A DNA stretch of 6,461 bases, taken from JAKEHA01 sp964560355. GTDB taxonomy: Bacteria > Krumholzibacteriota > Krumholzibacteriia > WVZY01 > JAKEHA01. Where the stretch lies: contig CAZLLI010000128.1 in assembly GCA_964560355.1 (NCBI GenBank), forward strand, positions 1-6,461, given 5' to 3'. The notes below the pieces were generated by a model that made no database searches, was not told the origin of the DNA, and worked only from the letters and a program-made list of their open reading frames with translations. Below are positions 1 to 5,395 of the stretch, piece by piece (the first letter of the stretch is position 1; every line of letters begins with the position of its first letter). The position numbers and the translations under genes are program-made.

Positions 1-372
1 CACCGCGATCGACGGCACCCCGAGGATCATGCCCTCGGATGCGGCCGCGACGGTACCGCTGTACTGCACGTCTTCGCCCATGTTGGGCCCGTGGTTGATG
101 CCCGAGACGATCAAGTCGGGTGCGCGGTCCAAGAGCACCTGGAGCGCCAGCACGATGGCGTCGGTCGGTGTGCCGACCACGCGATAGTGGCGCGCGTCGA
201 TCCTCTTGACGTCGATCGGGCGTCGCACCGTGAGCGAGTGACTGCTCGCACTCTGCTCGGCGTCGGGTGCGACCACGGTGACCTCCCCCAGCGGCATGAG
301 CGCTCGCTCGAGCACTTGGATGCCGCGCGCGTCGAACCCGTCGTCGTTGCAAATCAGAATGTGCTTGGCCAT
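1..372 (-). CDS. surE: 5'/3'-nucleotidase SurE, N-terminal 124 residues (cut by the window edge)
   Basis: SurE is a cytoplasmic, divalent-metal-dependent phosphatase that dephosphorylates nucleoside 5'- and 3'-monophosphates and, in some species, short polyphosphate. The reading frame starts at the ATG complementary to 370-372 and stays open for 124 codons to the left edge, so about half of a typical 250-residue SurE is present. The family signatures are all here: NDDG at residues 9-12 supplies the metal ligands D10 and D11, the segment APDAEQSASSHS (35-46) includes the ligand S41, GTPTD sits at 67-71, and SGINHGPNMGEDVQYSGT (90-107) includes the ligand N97. Spacing between the ligands matches the D8/D9/S39/N95 set described for Thermotoga SurE, shifted by two. 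It lies 31 bases after the glycosyltransferase stop and is probably co-transcribed with it. No clear Shine-Dalgarno precedes the start. The family assignment is very secure. Confidence 0.95.
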   Translation of the reverse strand, partial: MAKHILICNDDGFDARGIQVLERALMPLGEVTVVAPDAEQSASSHSLTVRRPIDVKRIDARHYRVVGTPTDAIVLALQVLLDRAPDLIVSGINHGPNMGEDVQYSGTVAAASEGMILGVPSIAV

Positions 373-403
373 CGAACCGCGCGAACCGGAGGGAAGTCGG
401 ATT

Positions 404-1084
404 CTACCAGAAGAACGACTTTCCGACCATGCGCAAAAAGCGCAGGGTATCGACGTAGGGGTTGATGAAGCTCGCCTCCCCGGCGTAGATGGTTTTGACC
501 GGTACCGACGCGAATTTTCCCCCCGCGCGGCCGGCCCGGATGATCATTTCCGACTCGATCTCGTAGCGCGAGGTGGTGAGCGGGAACTTCTTGAAGTGGT
601 CGAGGCGGATGAGGCGGTAGCCGTTCTGGGAGTCGGCCACCTTGCGGCCGGCGAGGAGCGACACCACCGCACTCGTCACGTAGTTGGTGGCTTTGCGGAG
701 CCACGGCATGTTGGCGGCGTCGACCAGTCGGTTCCCCACCACCATGTCGGCGCCGGTTTCCTGTTGGCGCGCGACGAAGGACGGAATCTCGTCGGGGCTG
801 TGCTGGCCGTCGGCGTCGAGCAGGATCGCGAGCGGTACACCCAGTTGTTGGGCGCGCTCGATGCCGGAACGAATCGCGGCGCCCTTGCCCCGATTGACCG
901 GGTGCACGACCACCACCACGCCCGCCTTCTCCGCGACCGCGCGGGTGTCGTCCGTGGAGCCGTCGTCGACCACCACGATGCGGTTGCGCGGGACGTAGCG
1001 CTCCACGCGGTCGATGACGCCCGCGAGGTGCTTGCCCGCGTTGTAGGCGGGGATGATGGCGGCGAGATGGTCGATGGGGCTCAT
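404..1084 (-). CDS. Family 2 glycosyltransferase, dolichol-phosphate-mannose-synthase-like (226 aa)
   Basis: This is a GT-A fold, inverting family 2 glycosyltransferase, expected to move a sugar from a nucleotide-sugar donor to a lipid-phosphate or other envelope acceptor at the cytoplasmic face of the membrane. Seen in the sequence: the N-terminal strand and turn IIPAYNAG (10-17), the nucleotide-binding VVVDDGSTDDT (37-47), the NRGKGAA loop (64-70) typical of DPM1-like enzymes, and the metal-binding DADGQH (90-95). The later QNGYRLIR and RYEIESEMIIRA segments resemble the acceptor-side region of the polyprenyl-phosphate glycosyltransferase group. At 226 residues it is a bare catalytic domain with no membrane helix at the C-terminus, unlike the longer GtrB-type enzymes. 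The ATG lies 10 bases after the acyltransferase stop, implying translational coupling; no good Shine-Dalgarno is visible. Donor and acceptor cannot be read from the sequence. Confidence 0.9.
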   Translation of the reverse strand: MSPIDHLAAIIPAYNAGKHLAGVIDRVERYVPRNRIVVVDDGSTDDTRAVAEKAGVVVVVHPVNRGKGAAIRSGIERAQQLGVPLAILLDADGQHSPDEIPSFVARQQETGADMVVGNRLVDAANMPWLRKATNYVTSAVVSLLAGRKVADSQNGYRLIRLDHFKKFPLTTSRYEIESEMIIRAGRAGGKFASVPVKTIYAGEASFINPYVDTLRFLRMVGKSFFW

Positions 1085-1094
1085 GCGTGCTTAT

Positions 1095-1958
1095 CTACGC
1101 TTCCGTGCGAACGATCGGTACGAAGTGGAACCACTGCTCGCTGTGGTCGCGAATCAATCGCTCGAGGTCGCGGAGGCATTCTTCCTGCAAGCGCTCCAGC
1201 TTTTCGAACTCGTCCTCGTGGTCTTCGGGAAAGTGCGTCCCGCCGTGAACGTAGCGGAAGCGTTCCGGCCCGTCAAACACGAGTATGCCCGTCAACACCG
1301 GCGCGCGACAGCGCGCCGAAAGGACCAAGTGCCCCAGCGGAACCTCGGTCGGGACACCGAACATCGCGAACCGTTTCTTGGCCTTGCCGTAGGCACGATC
1401 GATCATTAGAGCCACCACCTCGCCGCGATCGACCGCTTCCTTGAGGGCGGGAAAGCTCCCCGAGAGCGGGTGCGCGCGCACGCCCACGTACGCGCGCCGG
1501 TCCGAGTAGAACTTCGTCACGCGCGCGCTCGGGTGGTCGAGCGCCACCGTGTGCACCGTGAAGCCCATGCGCGTGAGCGCGAAGCCGCCCAACTCCCCCG
1601 GCCCCACGTGCGCCGTCGCCATGATGAACGCGCGTTTCTCGCCCAACTTTGAGAGCTCGCGGCGCAGCTCCGACATGTCGACGCGCGCGATCAATTCGTC
1701 CGGCTTGAAAAACGGTAGCTGCAGGAACAGCAGAATGCTGCGTGCGAAGTTGTGCACCACCCGCCGCGCCGCGCGGCGCCGCTCGCGCTCGCTCCACTCC
1801 GGGTGGATGACGCGCAGGTTCTCCGCCACCGTGCGACGCGTGCCCGGCCGCAAGCGCCAGTTGATCTCCCCCAGCGTCCACGCGATCCCGCGGCAGAACC
1901 AATCGGGCGTGAAGCGCGCGAAGAACGCGCCGAGGTGGTACGGAATCGCCTGCAGCAT
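1095..1958 (-). CDS. LpxL/HtrB-family lysophospholipid (lipid A-type) acyltransferase (287 aa)
   Basis: The protein belongs to the LPLAT superfamily branch containing lipid A late acyltransferases LpxL/LpxM and the mannosyl-lipid acyltransferases of actinobacteria. It probably transfers an acyl chain to a glycolipid at the inner membrane. Seen: the N-terminal region with TVAENLRVIHPEWSERERRR (43-62) and VVHNFARS (67-74), which matches the usual 'NL..vfP..s..e' and 'n.ar' pattern; the catalytic HX4E motif at H117-V-G-P-G-E122; D187-R188 in ALMIDRAYG; and FGVPTEVPLG (200-209), the FG...P.G motif of the family. Length is near the family norm of about 300. A clear N-terminal transmembrane helix, common in LpxL, is not evident. 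The start is well fixed: an in-frame TAG (complement of 1992-1994) sits only 11 codons upstream with no other start codon between. It is the first gene of the minus-strand unit, ahead of the glycosyltransferase. The exact acceptor, lipid A or another glycolipid, is unknown. Confidence 0.88.
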   Translation of the reverse strand: MLQAIPYHLGAFFARFTPDWFCRGIAWTLGEINWRLRPGTRRTVAENLRVIHPEWSERERRRAARRVVHNFARSILLFLQLPFFKPDELIARVDMSELRRELSKLGEKRAFIMATAHVGPGELGGFALTRMGFTVHTVALDHPSARVTKFYSDRRAYVGVRAHPLSGSFPALKEAVDRGEVVALMIDRAYGKAKKRFAMFGVPTEVPLGHLVLSARCRAPVLTGILVFDGPERFRYVHGGTHFPEDHEDEFEKLERLQEECLRDLERLIRDHSEQWFHFVPIVRTEA

Positions 1959-1969
1959 GGCCTGGGCCG

Positions 1970-1998
1970 ACCATACCCGCTGCCGGGCCCCCTAGCAA
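1970..1998 (-). promoter_or_regulatory. Candidate sigma70-type promoter of the acyltransferase-glycosyltransferase-surE unit
   Basis: On the minus strand TTGCTA (complement of 1993-1998) is followed after exactly 17 bases by TATGGT (complement of 1970-1975). Each hexamer matches the sigma70 consensus at four of six positions. The -10 hexamer ends only 11 bases before the acyltransferase ATG, so transcription would begin about 4-5 bases before the start codon and give a nearly leaderless mRNA. This agrees with the missing Shine-Dalgarno at that gene. Chance occurrence cannot be excluded. Confidence 0.4.
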
Positions 1999-2067
1999 GG
2001 ATGACGGGATTAGCCGTTTGGGGATGAAACGGCGCATATCCTCTCGAGCCGACCTCGGCCGGCGCGA

Positions 2068-2073
2068 TATACT
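2068..2073 (+). promoter_or_regulatory. Candidate -10 element (TATACT) for the large secreted-protein gene
   Basis: TATACT matches the sigma70 -10 consensus at five of six positions and lies in one of the few AT-rich patches of the region, ending 34 bases before the ATG at 2108. Transcription from it would leave a leader of about 28 bases, room for the ribosome site. No convincing -35 hexamer lies 15-19 bases upstream; that space instead holds a small GC-rich inverted repeat (GCCGA-CC-TCGGC, 2048-2059). If real, this promoter would need an activator or a different sigma factor. Confidence 0.3.
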
Positions 2074-2094
2074 TGTTTCGCCCCAGCCGGCCAC

Positions 2095-2100
2095 TGGAGG
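2095..2100 (+). promoter_or_regulatory. Shine-Dalgarno site TGGAGG that decides the start of the large secreted protein
   Basis: TGGAGG lies 7 bases before the ATG at 2108, ideal spacing. The open frame extends upstream to a TTG at 2018, but the 30 extra codons encode a charged, Arg-rich stretch with no ribosome site. Starting at 2108 places a proper signal peptide at the very N-terminus, so this site settles the start. Confidence 0.85.
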
Positions 2101-2107
2101 CACTGCG

Positions 2108-5100
2108 ATGCTAAGGGCAAGTTTGGTTGTTTGTCTGGTGCTGGGTGTCTCGGGGGACGCGTTCGCGCGCAAGTCCCCCGAGCCCGTGCGCACGGTGGAA
2201 ATCCCGACCGCCGTCAGCCCCGTCGACGGTCCCGTTCATCCTAATTCCCCGTTCATTCTCGCCGCGACCGAAACGACGATTCTCGCGAGCTTCACCTTCG
2301 ACTCCGGCGCCGTGTGCGACCAGCAAGGCTGGACCGTCGTCGACGCCACCGCGCAGGCCGCGACCTTCTGGCACGTCGACGACTTCGCCGGTGCGAACGT
2401 GAACCCGGGCGACTCGTACGCGCCGCTCGCGGGAGCGAGATCGCTCTGGTGCGGCGCGCGGGCCGCGACGTCGGGGCTCGAGTGCGGATACATGGCGCTT
2501 CCAGGCTACGGCAACAACTGGAATCAAACTTGGCAGACGAAGTCGTGCATCGCCGTGAGCGGCGACCTCGACGTGTCGTTTCTCATGGAGATCGACTCGG
2601 AGCCCGGCTACGACGCCGCGTACCTCGAGTACACGACTGTGTGCGCGAATCCCAAGTCGATTTCCGACTGGGACGTGCTCGACGGCGGAATCGGGATTTG
2701 GGACGACGTCCAGACGCTCGCGGTGTCGCAAGCGTACGCCGTCGGCGGATCCAACGTGCGCGTGCGGATTCGCTTTGCCTCCGACAGTGGCTTCTCCGAC
2801 GAGGACGCGAACTACGACAGCCACTCCGGACCCGTCGTCATCGACAACCTCCAAGTGGAAGGTCTCGCGCTCGAAGACTTCGAGGGCGAAGCCGTGAACG
2901 CAACGGAATCGAACGATTGGGAGGCCTACCTCATTCCCGGGTACGGCGCGTCGTACTTGGCTTTGTTCCCGGGTGCGTCGATGGTGCAGCTCGGCGACGG
3001 CTGCACTCGCAATCTGACGTGTGTGTGGGCGGCCATCAACGGCTCGACCGAGACGTACGCGTGTGGCGGTTATCCGCAGCAGAAAGCGGTTCCCAAGATG
3101 AACGCGGAAGGACAGTATCTCAACGCCGAGGTCTGGTCGCCGCTGATTCCCATCGTGGGCTCCAAATCGTGGGTGAACTATCGATTCTCGGCGGCCGACG
3201 ACGGGACGCTCAATGACCTCGTCTTCCGAACGTGGGCTATTCGCAGTGTGGTCGACGGGTGCGAGGGTCCGTGGCGATCACGGAACATCGTCTATTTTGG
3301 GCCGCAGCCGCTTGGGTGGTTTACAAACACCTTTCCGGTCAGTGATCTCATTTCCCCCGTGGCCACCCACCTCCGCGTCAGCTTGGGAGTGCTCGACCAG
3401 TGTCCGTACTGGTGCAGCGTGTTTGGAACCGGTTCCTGTCACAGCCATATGCCCATGTTCGACAACGTGACGGTCTATCGCGTGGACTCGTTCGGTCCGG
3501 TGTGGAGCACACGCGACATCGACATGTTCCAGGATACGTTCCCGGTCGACGGGACCGACACCGGCGTCGGGCGTGCGGACGCCGCGCTTTCGATCATACC
3601 GAGCGCGAGCGCGACGATTCTGCCCGGCGACTCCGCGCGCGTCATCGTGAGCGATCCCATCACGGCGGTCCCGGTCACAAACCCGAGCGGACTCGCGACG
3701 GACAACTTGGGCGGCATCGGCAACCAAGGCGGAACCAACGGCAACAAGGCGTGCTACCTCTACGTGCACGTGAACGACAGCGGGACGCCCGCGCCGGCCG
3801 GCAAGTCGGGCGCGGCGCTCACCGACGACGCCCACTATCCGTTCAAGGACACGGTGGTCGCGGACGGAAGAACGTGGACGCGCATCCAGTGCTGGCTGCG
3901 CACGAGTTCGACGAGTACGTTCGTCGTCGACTTGAATGACAACTTGTTCCAAGCCGGCGACGTGATCTCTTTCTTTTTCGGCGCCACCAACACGAACGGC
4001 GAGACAAGTTATTGCTCGGGCAGTGCGCTCACCTATGTCCAGAGCGATCTCGATGTGGCCGCCGCGGCGGCCTCGGAGTTCACCGTTCTCCCTCTCGACG
4101 GGCTGAATCAATTCCTGTACGTCGACGGCATGGACGGGCGCGGCGCGCAGGAATATTGGGACACCGCTTTCGAGCAGCTCTCGTTGACGCCGGATCGGTA
4201 CGACGTGCGCGGGCCGACGTCGAACGTCGCCAATCGGCCGGACACGCGCGTGACCGACGTGAACCAGCAATTGAACGCCAACTACAACGCTATCGTGTGG
4301 GACACCGGCGATCTGCTCTACGGCATCGGCGACGGCACGGGCGCCCCGGAGAAATCGAACGACTACGCGATGATCAACGACTTCTTGGGCGGATTGACCT
4401 CCATGGGCGGCGTGTTCATCGGCGGCGATGACGCGGCGCAGAGTCTCTCGACGGCGGCGGGTGCGTCGGCGGTGACGTTCAAGTCGGTCTACCTCACGTA
4501 CGCGCTCACGACGGGCAACCATCGCCCGAGCTTCGGAGTATCTCCGACGGTAAACGGGCTTGGCGTCGGGAGCATGTACGGTACGCAGTCGTTCGTCGCC
4601 TTCGGCGGGTGTCCGCTCTTCAACGACTTCGACGTGCTGACGCCGTCGGGCACGACGGCGATGCAGATGTCGTATGGCGCGCCGGCCGCGACCAACGGCG
4701 CGGTGATTTCGAAGCGCACGGGCCCGAACGCGCTCGTGGTGTTCGCGGGTTTCAGCTTCATCTACATTCGCGACGACGAGCACGACGGCCAATTGGACCG
4801 CGCGCGGTTCTTGCAGGACACGCTGAACCCGATGAACGCGGAGGGAAACTGGCCCACGGGAGCACCCCCCGTTCCAGTGAACGCGCTCGCGCAAAACTAT
4901 CCCAATCCGTTCAATCCCCAGACGACGATCGCGTTTTCGCTCGCCGCTCGGACGCGCGTGCGCGTCGACGTGTTCGACGTGAGCGGCGCGCTCGTGAGGA
5001 CGCTTGTCGACGAGACGCGCGAGGCGGGGTCGCACTCCGACGTTCGTTGGGATGGCACCGACGCGGCGAGGCAACCGGTCGCGAGCGGGGTCTACTTCTA

Positions 5101-5155
5101 TCGACTGCGCGCCGGCGACTTCTCCCAGACGCGAAAGATGGTCCTCCTCAAGTAG
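2108..5155 (+). CDS. Large secreted multi-module protein with FlgD-Ig/T9SS-type C-terminal domain (1015 aa)
   Basis: An exported beta-rich protein, probably displayed on or released from the cell surface; no enzymatic function is recognised. Residues 1-20 form a type I signal peptide: LR, a hydrophobic core (ASLVVCLVLGVSG), then A18-F-A20 before R21. Two jelly-roll-like modules follow, about 62-251 (FTFDSG ... IDNLQVE) and 257-458 (DFEGEA ... FDNVTVYRV); both recall MAM/immune-inhibitor-A type adhesive domains. Residues about 472-664 look Ig-like (LPGDSARVIV). Residues about 668-908 resemble a Rossmann/glutamine-amidotransferase-like fold (NAIVWDTGD, then GGVFIGGDDAAQSL) without an evident nucleophile. 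A Pro-rich linker leads to residues 925-1015: QNYPNPFNPQTTIAFSL, VFDVSGALVRTL, GVYFYRLRAGDF and KMVLLK, the FlgD-Ig/Por-secretion-tail pattern. Sixteen cysteines lie between the signal peptide and the tail and none in the tail, suggesting disulfides. It stands alone between a divergent promoter region and a terminator. The export class is well supported; the role is unknown. Confidence 0.9.
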   Translation: MLRASLVVCLVLGVSGDAFARKSPEPVRTVEIPTAVSPVDGPVHPNSPFILAATETTILASFTFDSGAVCDQQGWTVVDATAQAATFWHVDDFAGANVNPGDSYAPLAGARSLWCGARAATSGLECGYMALPGYGNNWNQTWQTKSCIAVSGDLDVSFLMEIDSEPGYDAAYLEYTTVCANPKSISDWDVLDGGIGIWDDVQTLAVSQAYAVGGSNVRVRIRFASDSGFSDEDANYDSHSGPVVIDNLQVEGLALEDFEGEAVNATESNDWEAYLIPGYGASYLALFPGASMVQLGDGCTRNLTCVWAAINGSTETYACGGYPQQKAVPKMNAEGQYLNAEVWSPLIPIVGSKSWVNYRFSAADDGTLNDLVFRTWAIRSVVDGCEGPWRSRNIVYFGPQPLGWFTNTFPVSDLISPVATHLRVSLGVLDQCPYWCSVFGTGSCHSHMPMFDNVTVYRVDSFGPVWSTRDIDMFQDTFPVDGTDTGVGRADAALSIIPSASATILPGDSARVIVSDPITAVPVTNPSGLATDNLGGIGNQGGTNGNKACYLYVHVNDSGTPAPAGKSGAALTDDAHYPFKDTVVADGRTWTRIQCWLRTSSTSTFVVDLNDNLFQAGDVISFFFGATNTNGETSYCSGSALTYVQSDLDVAAAAASEFTVLPLDGLNQFLYVDGMDGRGAQEYWDTAFEQLSLTPDRYDVRGPTSNVANRPDTRVTDVNQQLNANYNAIVWDTGDLLYGIGDGTGAPEKSNDYAMINDFLGGLTSMGGVFIGGDDAAQSLSTAAGASAVTFKSVYLTYALTTGNHRPSFGVSPTVNGLGVGSMYGTQSFVAFGGCPLFNDFDVLTPSGTTAMQMSYGAPAATNGAVISKRTGPNALVVFAGFSFIYIRDDEHDGQLDRARFLQDTLNPMNAEGNWPTGAPPVPVNALAQNYPNPFNPQTTIAFSLAARTRVRVDVFDVSGALVRTLVDETREAGSHSDVRWDGTDAARQPVASGVYFYRLRAGDFSQTRKMVLLK

Positions 5156-5179
5156 GCTGCCAGGTCTTCCGCAACACCG

Positions 5180-5219
5180 ACGGGCGGGTGCCGTACAAAC
5201 CGTTGCAGCACCCGCCCGT
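5180..5219 (+). terminator. Strong inverted repeat, probable intrinsic terminator of the secreted-protein gene
   Basis: ACGGGCGGGTGC (5180-5191) and GCACCCGCCCGT (5208-5219) are a perfect 12-bp inverted repeat around a 16-base loop, beginning 24 bases after the TAG that ends at 5155. The following bases TTGCGTT are only modestly T-rich, so termination may be imperfect or Rho-assisted. Position right after a long gene and before another same-strand gene with its own ribosome site supports a transcript boundary here. Confidence 0.75.
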
Positions 5220-5247
5220 TTGCGTTATGGTCGCCGCGGTGTATCTT
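5220..5247 (+). promoter_or_regulatory. Weak candidate promoter for the lipoprotein gene
   Basis: TTGCGT (5220-5225) and TATCTT (5242-5247) are 16 bases apart, matching consensus at three and four of six positions. A second AT-rich patch, TAATAT at 5297-5302, could be an alternative -10 element but has no -35 partner. Some promoter is expected between the terminator and the gene at 5396; neither candidate is strong. Confidence 0.2.
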
Positions 5248-5329
5248 ATGGAGCGGTCGGGGCATCCATGGAAATGTGCCCGTCCGTCCGACTCCTTAAT
5301 ATGTGGATCGGACCTCTCCCCACACCGCG

Positions 5330-5343
5330 GGGCCCGCGGGCCC
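5330..5343. repeat. 14-bp perfect GC palindrome upstream of the lipoprotein gene
   Basis: GGGCCCGCGGGCCC is its own reverse complement and ends 52 bases before the GTG start at 5396, inside the likely 5' leader or promoter region. It could be an operator or an RNA hairpin nucleus, although with no loop it would fold poorly as RNA. In DNA this GC-rich a short all-G/C palindrome may be coincidence. Confidence 0.4.
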
Positions 5344-5383
5344 GAGAATGCGGCGTTTATCCCCCACGCCGAGAAAGACTTGC

Positions 5384-5389
5384 AGGAGG
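5384..5389 (+). promoter_or_regulatory. Shine-Dalgarno site AGGAGG supporting a GTG start
   Basis: A full-consensus AGGAGG lies 6 bases before the GTG at 5396. An in-frame TTG at 5393 would leave only 3 bases of spacing, and no ATG is placed suitably, so GTG 5396 is the preferred start. The lipoprotein signal that follows confirms the frame. Confidence 0.85.
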
Positions 5390-5395
5390 CTATTG

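Noticed and set aside
278..1444. Plus-strand open frame (388 codons) across the glycosyltransferase and acyltransferase
   Set aside because: It lies antisense to genes with clear family motifs, and its own translation is low-complexity and Arg/Ala/His-rich.
2083..2097. Small CCAG/CTGG hairpin overlapping the SD of the secreted-protein gene, as a possible translation switch
   Set aside because: Only four base pairs with no extension on either side, which is easily explained by chance.
2018..2107. Upstream TTG start for the secreted protein, adding 30 residues
   Set aside because: It has no ribosome site and would bury the signal peptide behind a charged stretch. TGGAGG before ATG 2108 is far better.
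1273..2193. Minus-strand open frame (306 codons) overlapping the acyltransferase in another frame and crossing the divergent promoter region
   Set aside because: It overlaps a motif-bearing gene, runs into the opposite gene's signal peptide region and has no recognisable domain.
4385..4445. Reading the GATase-like module as an active glutamine amidotransferase or cysteine peptidase
   Set aside because: No Cys-His pair lies in the expected positions; the strand that would carry the nucleophile ends in GGDDA.
3278..5074. Long minus-strand open frame (598 codons) opposite the secreted-protein gene
   Set aside because: The translation is extremely Arg/Val/His-rich with no recognisable domain, and the plus strand has a convincing signal peptide, modules and C-terminal domain. 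It is a shadow of high-GC codon use.
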